DNA from: Prochlorococcus sp. HOT208_60m_808M21
GTDB taxonomy: Bacteria > Cyanobacteriota > Cyanobacteriia > PCC-6307 > Cyanobiaceae
DNA: 62,821 bases
Direction: 5' to 3'
NCBI GenBank assembly: GCA_002026005.1
Contig: MWOX01000124.1
Location: 1-62,821 of the forward strand
Numbering within the stretch: the stretch's first letter is position 1; every line of letters starts with the position of its first letter. This document shows positions 36,823 through 45,048 of this stretch, piece by piece. Both the position numbers and the translations under genes were made by a program. The notes beneath the pieces were generated by a model that worked only from the letters and a program-made list of their open reading frames with translations, searched no databases and had not been told where the DNA came from.

Positions 36823-37878
36823 ATGTTTAGATTGCTGGTGACAGGTGCGGCAGGATTTATTGGCTCTCACACCTGTGTGTGTTTATTGGGAAGAGGATAT
36901 GAAATTATTGCTTTGGATTCTTACGTTAATAGCTCAGCAAGAATATATAAAAGAGTTATAGAAATTTTTGAAAGAAAAGGTATAAACATCCAAAGTAAAC
37001 TAAAAATAATAAAGGGCGACTTGAGAGATAAAGAATGTATTCAAAACATATTCAAGAACGCTTTATTAGAAAAAAAACCAATTAAAGGGGTAATGCATTT
37101 TGCTGGATTGAAGGCTGTGGGGGAATCAGTTGAGAATCCTCTTAAATATTGGGAATACAACTGGCTTTCAGCCTTCAATTTAATTTCTGCTATGGTTGAA
37201 TTTGAATGCCGAAATATTGTTTTTAGTAGTAGTGCCACAATTTATGGCTTATCAAAAAAAAGTACTTTGGATGAGAAATCAGTAATTAACCCAATAAATC
37301 CATACGGTAATACAAAAGCAGCAATAGAAATTTTGTTAAGTGATGTTTTCAAGAGAAAAGAAAATAAATTAAACGTGGCAAACCTAAGATATTTTAATCC
37401 AATAGGTGCTCATTCTTCAGGATTAATTGGAGAAGATCCTAAAGGAATTCCTAATAATATTTTTCCAATAATAACTCAAGTTGCAGTTAAAAAAATAGAT
37501 CACTTAAATATTTATGGAAATGATTGGCCAACTAAAGATGGAACCGGGATAAGAGATTATATACATGTCATGGACTTAGCGGAAGGTCATTTAAAGATGT
37601 TGGAGTTTTTAATCAAAAATGATTCTAAATTTATTAATTTAAATCTAGGTACAGGAATAGGGACTTCTGTTATGGAACTTGTCGAGATTTTCAAGACAGT
37701 TAATGATGTAAACATTCCATATAGATTTGTTGATAGGAGACCTGGAGATATCGATGAGATTATTGCTGATAATTCATTAGCTAAAGAATTAATAAATTGG
37801 ATTCCTAAAAGAAATATCTATGATATGTGTAGGGATGGTTATAATTGGCAAATTAATAATCCAGGAGGTTTAGGCTAA
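36823..37878 (+). CDS. galE: UDP-glucose 4-epimerase
   Basis: A 351-residue extended SDR of the GalE type. It has TGAAGFIGSHTCVCLL (NAD motif), VMHFAGLKAVGESV, SSSATIYG with catalytic serine/threonine, YGNTKAAIE (YxxxK), LRYFNPIGAH and DGTGIRDYIHVMDLAEGH, all diagnostic of GalE. It interconverts UDP-glucose and UDP-galactose, and perhaps the N-acetyl forms. It stands alone on the plus strand between two minus-strand groups. Full length. Confidence 0.93.
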   Translation: MFRLLVTGAAGFIGSHTCVCLLGRGYEIIALDSYVNSSARIYKRVIEIFERKGINIQSKLKIIKGDLRDKECIQNIFKNALLEKKPIKGVMHFAGLKAVGESVENPLKYWEYNWLSAFNLISAMVEFECRNIVFSSSATIYGLSKKSTLDEKSVINPINPYGNTKAAIEILLSDVFKRKENKLNVANLRYFNPIGAHSSGLIGEDPKGIPNNIFPIITQVAVKKIDHLNIYGNDWPTKDGTGIRDYIHVMDLAEGHLKMLEFLIKNDSKFINLNLGTGIGTSVMELVEIFKTVNDVNIPYRFVDRRPGDIDEIIADNSLAKELINWIPKRNIYDMCRDGYNWQINNPGGLG

Positions 37879-37898
37879 TTATCAGTTCAATTACGTAA

Positions 37899-38927
37899 TT
37901 AAATCTTATAAAAATTTTTATACCAATTTACAAATTTCTTAATTCCTTGTTTTAATGATATTTTCGGTTCAAAATCTATTAGTTCTCTAATTAAATTTAT
38001 ATCAGCGTAAGTTTCTTTCACATCTCCAGGTTGCATTTCTTTTAAATTCCTTTTTGCTTTTTTTAAAAGCTCCATTTCTAATAAATTTATAAAATCTAAT
38101 AATTTTGTTGGTTTATTATTTCCGATATTTAAAATTCTATGTGGGACTGAACTTTCTAGAGATGAATATGTTTTTTGCTTATTAGAAGGTGAATTAGGGG
38201 GCTTAGAAAGAAGATTAACAACTGCATTAGTAACATCATCTATATATGTAAAGTCTCTTGACATTTCTCCATTATTAAAAATATTAATTGGTACATCAGC
38301 AAGTATTGATTTTGTGAAAATCATAGGAGCCATATCTGGTCTGCCCCAAGGACCGTAAACAGTGAAAAATCTCATGCCAGTACAAGGTATTTTATATAAA
38401 TGACTATATGAATGAGCCATTAATTCGTTTGCCTTTTTTGTTGCAGCATAAAAGCTTACTGGTGAATCAACAAAATCTTTTTCGGAGAAAGGAGTTTTTG
38501 TATTCCCACCATATACTGAACTGCTGCTCGCATACATTAGGTGTTCAACTGGATAGTCCTTGCATAATTCCAAGAGGTTTGCGAATCCAACTAAGTTAGA
38601 GCTGACATATGCATTTGGATTTGTTATTGAATATCTTACTCCAGCTTGAGCAGCTAAATTTATTACTTTTTGTGGTTTGTTTTTTTTAAAAATTTGATTT
38701 AAAGATCTCTTATCTTCTAAATTTGTTTTTATAAAAATAAAACTTCCATTTCTCTTTATCTTTAAAAGCTTACTTAACTCTCTAAGCCTTGCTTTTTTTA
38801 AATTGACATCATAATAATTATTTAAGTTATCTAAACCAATAACCCAAAAGCCTTCTTTAATTAATTCTTTGCAAACATGAAATCCTATAAAACCAGCAGC
38901 TCCTGTAACTAATATTCTTGCTTGCAT
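37899..38927 (-). CDS. UDP-glucuronate 4-epimerase-like SDR
   Basis: A 342-residue extended SDR. TGAAGFIGFHVCKELI, LDNLNNYYDVNLKKARL, NLAAQAGVRYSITNP and SSSSVYGGNTKTPF are typical of bacterial and plant UDP-glucuronic acid 4-epimerases. YAATKKANE gives the YxxxK pair. The predicted product is UDP-galacturonate, for acidic glycans. No UDP-glucose dehydrogenase (ugd) gene is seen in the window, so UDP-glucuronate must be made elsewhere. It is the last gene of the minus-strand group that starts with the cupin gene at 43999. Confidence 0.87.
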   Translation of the reverse strand: MQARILVTGAAGFIGFHVCKELIKEGFWVIGLDNLNNYYDVNLKKARLRELSKLLKIKRNGSFIFIKTNLEDKRSLNQIFKKNKPQKVINLAAQAGVRYSITNPNAYVSSNLVGFANLLELCKDYPVEHLMYASSSSVYGGNTKTPFSEKDFVDSPVSFYAATKKANELMAHSYSHLYKIPCTGMRFFTVYGPWGRPDMAPMIFTKSILADVPINIFNNGEMSRDFTYIDDVTNAVVNLLSKPPNSPSNKQKTYSSLESSVPHRILNIGNNKPTKLLDFINLLEMELLKKAKRNLKEMQPGDVKETYADINLIRELIDFEPKISLKQGIKKFVNWYKNFYKI

Positions 38928-38941
38928 TGCATTTCTTAGCC

Positions 38942-40375
38942 TTAACTTATTCTACCGTAGTCATCATTAAATCTTATAATGTCATCCTCGCTAATTAAGT
39001 CTCCACTTTGAATTTCAATTAGTGTCAGGACTTTTGTACTAGGATTTTTTAATCTATGCTTTGCCTTTAGTGGTATGAAGGTACTTTGGTTATCAGTAAG
39101 ACTTAAATGTTTTTCATTGACTTGAATGGCTGCTTTACCACTGACTATGACCCAATGCTCTGCTCTATGATTGTGCATTTGCAGAGACAGTTGGGCCCCA
39201 GGATTAACTTCAATTTTTTTTACGAGCCAATTTTCACTTTCTATTAAAGATGTATATGAACCCCATGGCCTATATATTTTTTTATGTAAGATACCTTCTT
39301 TATGGCCTTTATCTTTAAGTCTATCAACTAATGCTTTTAAGTTATTTGAATGTTCCTTACTAGCAACTAGGATGGCATCTTGGGTCTCGACCACTATTAA
39401 ATCTTTCAACCCAAGAGTAACAAGAAGCCTACTTTCGCTTTTAAGATAACAATTAGTTGATTCATCGTTTATGACTTTACCTTTAATTACGTTGCCATAG
39501 AAATCTTTTTCTTGACTTTCCCAAAGAGATTTCCAGCTTCCAATGTCACTCCAACCCGCATCTAAAGGAATCACTACTCCTTTTTCTGTTTTTTCCATAA
39601 CAGCAATATCAATTGGGAGGTCTGGAGTTTTAAGAAAAGAGGTTTTATCTATTCTTATAAAGTCTAGATCTTTTTTACTTGAATTCATTGCTTTATTGCA
39701 CTGCTTAAGTATTAATGGAGCATATTTTTGTAGTTCATTAATTATTACTTTAGTTTTAAAAACAAACATTCCACTATTCCATGTGTATTTTTTACTTTCA
39801 ATGAGTTTACAAGCTAGCTCCTCATTAGGTTTCTCAATAAATTTTATTATTTTTGAACCTTTTATTTTTTCTTTATCTAAGTTGGATTCACTTTCTATAT
39901 AACCGTATCCAATCTCAGGTCTATTTGGAATTACACCAAAAGTTACTAAATTATTTTCTTGTGCGCTTTTAAACCCCTCTATTAAAACCTTTTGAAAAAG
40001 GTTAACATCTTTAATTATATGATCAGCAGATAAAACTAATATTATTGAGTTTTCATCTTCTTCAATTGCTTTAAAAGTTCCTAGAGCGATAGCAGGTGCT
40101 GTATTCCTCCCTTCGGGCTCAAGTATTATTGCCTTAGGATTTACGTCTATAGTTCTCATTTGCTCTGCAACTAAGAATCTATGTTCTTCATTACAAATGA
40201 TAATTGGTTCCTGTATCCCTTTGATATTTGATATCCTTTCATAAGTTTTTTGCAATAAAGATTTATCATCATCTCCGCTAAGAGATAAAAATTGTTTTGG
40301 ATAGCTTTGCCTCGATAGCGGCCAAAGTCTAGTACCTTTCCCCCCGCATAGAATAACTGGTATAACTTTTGGCAT
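38942..40375 (-). CDS. manC: Mannose-1-phosphate guanylyltransferase / mannose-6-phosphate isomerase
   Basis: A 477-residue two-domain enzyme of the ManC/AlgA/RfbM family. The nucleotidyltransferase domain starts ILCGGKGTRLWPLSRQSYPKQF and has IEKPNEELA and WNSGMFVF. The C-terminal cupin (type II phosphomannose isomerase) has RPWGSYTSL, QLSLQMHNHRAEHW (metal-binding histidines) and FIPLKAKHRL. It produces GDP-mannose, the precursor for the gmd/fcl and perosamine branches in this window. It is in line with the perosamine-synthase-like gene upstream. Length matches the family. Confidence 0.95.
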   Translation of the reverse strand: MPKVIPVILCGGKGTRLWPLSRQSYPKQFLSLSGDDDKSLLQKTYERISNIKGIQEPIIICNEEHRFLVAEQMRTIDVNPKAIILEPEGRNTAPAIALGTFKAIEEDENSIILVLSADHIIKDVNLFQKVLIEGFKSAQENNLVTFGVIPNRPEIGYGYIESESNLDKEKIKGSKIIKFIEKPNEELACKLIESKKYTWNSGMFVFKTKVIINELQKYAPLILKQCNKAMNSSKKDLDFIRIDKTSFLKTPDLPIDIAVMEKTEKGVVIPLDAGWSDIGSWKSLWESQEKDFYGNVIKGKVINDESTNCYLKSESRLLVTLGLKDLIVVETQDAILVASKEHSNNLKALVDRLKDKGHKEGILHKKIYRPWGSYTSLIESENWLVKKIEVNPGAQLSLQMHNHRAEHWVIVSGKAAIQVNEKHLSLTDNQSTFIPLKAKHRLKNPSTKVLTLIEIQSGDLISEDDIIRFNDDYGRIS

Positions 40376-40424
40376 ATTTAATCAGAATATAGAATTTTCA
40401 TAGATATATTTAAAGTTAATAAAA

Positions 40425-41675
40425 TCAAATTTCCTTAATGGTTTTCCTAAAAGTATTAAACTTGATAATAAATTTTTTTAAGATTGCATTTAGAGTATCA
40501 ACTCTATCAATTTTTTCAATTTTTTTAGAAATAATATAACCCTTCTCGATAATACTATCTCTAAAATTTTTTTTTCTAATTAGTTCTAAAAGACACTTTG
40601 ATAAAGTTTCTGGATTCTTTAAATCAATTAATAATCCCGCATCCTTCACTTGCTCTCTTAAACCATCTCGGTCAGGATATATAACAGGAGTTCCTAGTTT
40701 AAAAGCTTCAAGAGGAGGAATATTTGTAGGACCAAAGAAGGTGGGCATTACAAGCGCAAGAGACATTTTGTAGATCGAAACCAATTCATGGTTTGGGATG
40801 AAACCAGTAAATATAATTCTATTTCTAATGCCTAAATTATTTGCATATTCGATGATATTTTTTTTATTCCCTTTATCTCCTCCTGAAAAAATTACATTTA
40901 CTAATAGATTATATTTTTTCTCTAAGATAAAAATACCTTTCAGAATATAAATATGATTTTTGTGTGGCCAAAACTGAGCAGGGTAAAAAATATATTGATT
41001 TTCTATTTTGTATTTTTGATTAATATCAATAAGGCTTTTACTTGAGAATTTATTCTCTGATATATCTTTTAGAGATTCGAAAGGAATCACTTCTATTTTA
41101 TTAGTTTCAATATTATATTTTTTTGATAAATTTGATTTACTGTATTCAGAATCAACAATAATTGATACTGCCCTTTTGGAAGAAAAATTTAGTCTTAATT
41201 CTCTATTCTCAAACTCACCTTTAATTTTACTTTCAGGAAACTCTGGATTATCAAGATGACATAAATCCCAAACTGTGTAAATGAAATTTAATTCGACAAG
41301 GTCAAGAGCTAATCTTGAAGGAGATATAAAATAAACCAAATTAATATCTTTTGTTTTTAAAAAATCTTCAAAAAAATTAAAATCTAAAAAAGGTCTTAAT
41401 ATTTTATAAAAAACTCTATATTTAGCTGTCGTTTTAATAAATAAATAAATTTTCTTTAATAAACAAAGTTGTATTAATTTTGAATGAATATCGTGCTTTA
41501 ATAAAACTCTTTTTGATTTTCTTTTAGTATGAAAGAAATAAACTTTAGCTAATTTAGAGTCAATTTTAGAGGCCAGAGTTGCTGCATTCAAACCTTGTTG
41601 AAAACCACCACCTGATTCAACTTCTTGATCGAAAATTACGCCAATATTTACGGGTCTATCGTTAATTAAATTCAT
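40425..41675 (-). CDS. Glycosyltransferase family 4, mannosyl/rhamnosyltransferase-like
   Basis: A 416-residue GT-B enzyme. The N-terminus has IGVIFDQEVESGGGFQQGLN with the glycine loop. The donor domain has YIFYPAQFWPHKNHIYILKG, VIFSGGDKGNKK, RIIFTGFIPNHELVSIY and VMPTFFGPTNIPPLEAFKLGTPV (EX7E-type). The YPAQFWPHKNH pattern is common in transferases using GDP-mannose or dTDP-rhamnose; a GDP-sugar donor would fit its place beside manC and the perosamine gene, which is inference. Its start overlaps the end of the aminotransferase gene by 4 bp. Confidence 0.82.
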   Translation of the reverse strand: MNLINDRPVNIGVIFDQEVESGGGFQQGLNAATLASKIDSKLAKVYFFHTKRKSKRVLLKHDIHSKLIQLCLLKKIYLFIKTTAKYRVFYKILRPFLDFNFFEDFLKTKDINLVYFISPSRLALDLVELNFIYTVWDLCHLDNPEFPESKIKGEFENRELRLNFSSKRAVSIIVDSEYSKSNLSKKYNIETNKIEVIPFESLKDISENKFSSKSLIDINQKYKIENQYIFYPAQFWPHKNHIYILKGIFILEKKYNLLVNVIFSGGDKGNKKNIIEYANNLGIRNRIIFTGFIPNHELVSIYKMSLALVMPTFFGPTNIPPLEAFKLGTPVIYPDRDGLREQVKDAGLLIDLKNPETLSKCLLELIRKKNFRDSIIEKGYIISKKIEKIDRVDTLNAILKKFIIKFNTFRKTIKEI

Positions 41676-42784
41676 ATAATCATTTTAAGCTTTTGAGATA
41701 CAATTTTAATTTCCTCTTCCTTAAGTGTAAGACCACTTGGTAAGTATAAGCCTTGCTCATAAAGCCTTTCAGAAACGGGGAAATAATTTTTTTTGAAGAT
41801 ATTCATTTTTTTTAAAACTGGTTGTTTATGCATAGGGTAAAAGAAGGGTCTTGTACCAATTTTTAATTTTTTTAATTTTGATATGATATTTTTTGCGGTA
41901 TCGATTTTTGGATTTATTAAAATCCCAAAAACCCAATAAATATTTTTAGCGAATTCAGTTTCTATTAATGGTAATTCAATTTGATTAACTTCAGCTAGAT
42001 ACTTATTATAAAGTTCGCCTATTTTCATTTTCTTTTTTACTGTGGAATCAAGTTTCTCTAGCTGTGCAATACCTAATGCTGCTTGGAGGTTTGTCATTCT
42101 ATAGTTCCAGCCTAATTCGTTATGAACAAAACGATTATCTTCTTGAAAACACAAGTTCCTTAATGATTTACATCTTTTACTAATTTCTAAATCATCAGTT
42201 AAAACCATTCCACCTTCGCCAGTTGTTATTTGTTTGTTTGGATAAAAGCTAAAAGTACTAACATGCCCAAACGATCCGCAAGGTTTGTCTTTATATTTCG
42301 CTCCAATTAGTTCTGCTGCATCTTCAATTATGTAAAGTCCGTATTTATTTGCTATTTCAATCAGAGGGTCCATATCTACTGGCAGGCCATAGATATGGAC
42401 TGCCATAATTGCCACTGTTTTAGATGTTATGGCAGCCTCTACATGATCAATATTCATATTCCAAGTCCTCTCATTCGCATCAATTAAAACTGGTTTCGCT
42501 CCACTTTTGATTACTGCTGATGCACAAGAAATTATTGTAAAAGCTGGCATTATTACTTCATCTTCTGGACCAATTGCAAGAGATGCTATTGCTAAATCAA
42601 GAGCAGCAGTCCCACTGGAACAAGCAATTCCATATTTCCTATTAACATTTTTACTTAAGGAGTGTTCAAATTTTTCTACAAAAGGCCCCTCCGAAGAAAT
42701 CCATCCAGTATCAAGACATTCATTAATTAACTCTTTTTCTCTTTTCCCAATTAAAGGCTCATTAACAGGTATAAATTTATCCAT
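41672..42784 (-). CDS. DegT/DnrJ/EryC1 aminotransferase, probable GDP-perosamine synthase
   Basis: A 370-residue PLP enzyme. FIPVNEPLIGKREKELINEC, DTGWISSEGPFV, VMPAFTIIS, MAVHIYGLPVDMDPL, IEDAAELIGA and FSFYPNKQITTGEGGM (the lysine of NKQ anchors PLP) closely follow RfbE/Per GDP-perosamine synthases, and RPFFYPMHKQP near the C-terminus agrees. It would convert GDP-4-keto-6-deoxymannose, made by Gmd (58152-59261), to GDP-perosamine using glutamate. An aminotransferase for a UDP- or dTDP-4-keto sugar is the main alternative. It is coupled to a methyltransferase gene by an 8-bp overlap. Confidence 0.85.
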   Translation of the reverse strand: MDKFIPVNEPLIGKREKELINECLDTGWISSEGPFVEKFEHSLSKNVNRKYGIACSSGTAALDLAIASLAIGPEDEVIMPAFTIISCASAVIKSGAKPVLIDANERTWNMNIDHVEAAITSKTVAIMAVHIYGLPVDMDPLIEIANKYGLYIIEDAAELIGAKYKDKPCGSFGHVSTFSFYPNKQITTGEGGMVLTDDLEISKRCKSLRNLCFQEDNRFVHNELGWNYRMTNLQAALGIAQLEKLDSTVKKKMKIGELYNKYLAEVNQIELPLIETEFAKNIYWVFGILINPKIDTAKNIISKLKKLKIGTRPFFYPMHKQPVLKKMNIFKKNYFPVSERLYEQGLYLPSGLTLKEEEIKIVSQKLKMII

Positions 42785-43526
42785 TTTTTCTCAAAACAAT
42801 AGATACACCCCACGTATCAAATGAAGGTTGCAATCCAGTAAGAAATTCTTCATAATTTAAAACTTGGAAACCTGTTTCGTTTGCAACAAGCTCTAATTCT
42901 GGAATTGAAAAATATCTCATTTGATGCGATTCATTGATTATTTTGAAGCTTTTTGTGGAATGATCAAAATCGTGATAAGTATAATTTACATTGACTTGAT
43001 TTCTATCTAAAAACAACTCTGGTTCAGCTATCCTGCAAATTGTTTTATTTTTAGTTGAGATGGTTTTTGTTCTTACCATTGGTTTTTGATCAATTACTGC
43101 AGGACCGAACCAGAAATCAAAAATAAAAAGCCCATCTTTCTTTAAATTATTAAATGCAGTTCTAAATACTGAAATTAAACTTTCATTAGTAATTTGATAA
43201 CTCATAACGTGAAAGAGAGAGATGACGCAATCATATTTATCTTTTAATTTAATTTCTCTTATATCTCCTTGTCGAAATTGAAGATGTTCTGTTTTTGTTG
43301 TCTTCTTGAGCATAGATTCGCTTTTTTCTATTCCCAAGATCTTATATCCAAATTTTGCTAAATTAATAGCATGTTTACCAGTACCGCATCCAAGTTCTAA
43401 AATTGAAGTAGAGTTTGATTTATATTCTTGAATTTTTTTATGGACGTATTTAGCTTCTAATTCGTAATCCTTATTTTCATAAAATAAATTATAATAGTCA
43501 CCTGAGCTAAAAATTTTGTTATTCAC
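42777..43526 (-). CDS. SAM methyltransferase, DesVI/TylM1-like, possible amino-sugar N-methyltransferase
   Basis: A 249-residue class I methyltransferase. Motif I is ILELGCGTGKHAINLAKFG, followed by GIEKSESML, the QGDIRE segment and FDFWFGPAV. The layout, with SHQMRYFSIPELELVANETGF near the end, resembles DesVI/TylM1, which methylate the amino group of nucleotide-linked amino sugars. Coupling to the perosamine-synthase-like gene (8-bp overlap) makes an N-methylated 4-amino-4,6-dideoxysugar an attractive product; this is inference. The start is GTG at 43526, sharing one base with the cupin gene's TAG stop. Confidence 0.8.
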   Translation of the reverse strand: MNNKIFSSGDYYNLFYENKDYELEAKYVHKKIQEYKSNSTSILELGCGTGKHAINLAKFGYKILGIEKSESMLKKTTKTEHLQFRQGDIREIKLKDKYDCVISLFHVMSYQITNESLISVFRTAFNNLKKDGLFIFDFWFGPAVIDQKPMVRTKTISTKNKTICRIAEPELFLDRNQVNVNYTYHDFDHSTKSFKIINESHQMRYFSIPELELVANETGFQVLNYEEFLTGLQPSFDTWGVSIVLRKNG

Positions 43527-43999
43527 TAGTTAATGTCAAGCTCGTTTTCAGAAACGAATTCAAATCTCGTTTTATCAATATTACCAGCAAATGGCCCTTG
43601 TTTTACTTCGATGATTTCAGAATTTTCTAACATTTCAAAACCATGACCTCCTGAAGATAAAAGTATTACATCACCATCATTTAGTAATTTACTATTTAAA
43701 TAAGTTTTATCATTTTTATAAAAATCAACTCTTACTAATCCTTTTTTAATAAAGAGAACTTCTTGTGTAAATTGTATTTTCCTTTCAATTTTTTGATGAA
43801 TATGTGGCTGTATTTTGTAGCCCTTAGGCCTATTCATATATCCTAGTTGTTGAGAGAAATCAGGCGGAGTAAAAAAATCTATTCCTTCTTTTTTAAAAGA
43901 AGTTCTTAGTATAATTGCAAGTAATTTGTTCCCTTCATAAATATGTTCCAAAGAATTATTTGAACTATTTTTATAGTTATTTTCCTTTTGAAAAGACAT
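43526..43999 (-). CDS. Cupin-domain protein
   Basis: A 157-residue protein with a single cupin barrel. PHIHQK and the following EVLFIKKGLVRVDFY form cupin motif 1 with metal-binding histidines, and NDGDVILLSSGGHGFEML is motif 2. Small cupins in such clusters may be sugar isomerases, epimerases or binding proteins; the FdtA/QdtA-type 3,4-ketoisomerase is one option but its specific residues are not evident. It is the first gene of the minus-strand group leading to the methyltransferase, aminotransferase, GT4, manC and epimerase genes. Confidence 0.75.
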   Translation of the reverse strand: MSFQKENNYKNSSNNSLEHIYEGNKLLAIILRTSFKKEGIDFFTPPDFSQQLGYMNRPKGYKIQPHIHQKIERKIQFTQEVLFIKKGLVRVDFYKNDKTYLNSKLLNDGDVILLSSGGHGFEMLENSEIIEVKQGPFAGNIDKTRFEFVSENELDIN

Positions 44000-44087
44000 T
44001 TTTTAAATAAAATTTAATTTATAAATAAAGATAAATAACTTCCCCCTTCCAAAATAATATTTTTAAATAGTTGTTTTGTAGAATATT

Positions 44088-45041
44088 TTGTATATTGATT
44101 CTCAAATGACAAGTCCAATAGCTTTTTTTGCCTTTAATAGACCCTATCATACTTTACAAACTCTAAATTCCCTTTGTAATAATGAAGAAATTTATCAAAC
44201 TGATTTCTATGCATTTATTGATGGTCCAAGAAAAAACTCAGAAATTCAACTAATCGATAATGTTGAAAAACTAATTAGATCATTTGAAAGTAAGTTTAAA
44301 TCTTTGACTGTTTTTAGATCTGCAGTTAATTTGGGTGGCGCAATTAGTCAGAAGAGCGGCATTACAAAGGTTTTAAGTGAAAATGAATATGTAATAAGCA
44401 TTGAGGATGATGTTTGTGTTTCTAAATATTTCTTATCTTATATGAATAATGCCCTTCAAATTTATAAAAATTCTAAAGAGGTTTGGCATATTAATGGTTT
44501 TAATTATCCGGTCAAATTTGATGGAGAATTCGAATGTTTTTTTATGCGATCTATGCAATGTTGGGGCTGGGCAACATGGAAAGATAGATGGAACATTTTT
44601 ATTGAGGATCCTTTGTCTTGTGATCCTTATTATTTAAAAGCAAACTTCACTAAAAAAATGATCAAAGAATTTGATATCAACGTAAGAAAGAGCATATTCT
44701 GGTCACAAGTTGAAGATAATGCATCTGGAAAATTAAATAATACTTGGGATATTTTTTGGTATGGATTTATTTTTCGTAATAGTGGTTTATGCTTGACTCC
44801 AAAAATTTCAATGACTAGAAATATTGGTCACGATGGTAGCGGAGTACATTCCACCTTTGATAAGGATTATATTGACTCGAAGTTAAATCATGTGAAAGTT
44901 AGTAAATTTCCAAAAAAAATTGAAGAAGACATTTATTGTCTTGAACAAATAAGAAAATATCTTAATAAAAAGAATCGACTTATTCCAAGATTGGTAAATA
45001 AGGTTTTATTAGTAATAAAATCTTTAAAAAAGAAGTTTTAA
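44088..45041 (+). CDS. GT-A glycosyltransferase with WGWATW motif
   Basis: A GT-A fold transferase of about 311-317 residues. SPIAFFAFNRPYHTLQTL opens the domain, YAFIDGPRK and NLGGAISQKSGI follow, and ISIEDDVCVS holds the DXD-like metal motif (EDD). A later MQCWGWATWKDRW is shared with the protein at 53799-54761, marking the two as distant paralogues. The longest frame begins with TTG at 44088, but the ATG at 44106 (MTSPIAFFAF) is the more likely start. Sugar specificity unknown. Confidence 0.78.
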   Translation: MYIDSQMTSPIAFFAFNRPYHTLQTLNSLCNNEEIYQTDFYAFIDGPRKNSEIQLIDNVEKLIRSFESKFKSLTVFRSAVNLGGAISQKSGITKVLSENEYVISIEDDVCVSKYFLSYMNNALQIYKNSKEVWHINGFNYPVKFDGEFECFFMRSMQCWGWATWKDRWNIFIEDPLSCDPYYLKANFTKKMIKEFDINVRKSIFWSQVEDNASGKLNNTWDIFWYGFIFRNSGLCLTPKISMTRNIGHDGSGVHSTFDKDYIDSKLNHVKVSKFPKKIEEDIYCLEQIRKYLNKKNRLIPRLVNKVLLVIKSLKKKF

Positions 45042-45048
45042 AGAAAAT

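Noticed and set aside
44088-44105. TTG at 44088 as the start of the glycosyltransferase gene
   Set aside because: ATG at 44106 begins directly before the first strand of the GT domain; the TTG leader adds six residues without support.
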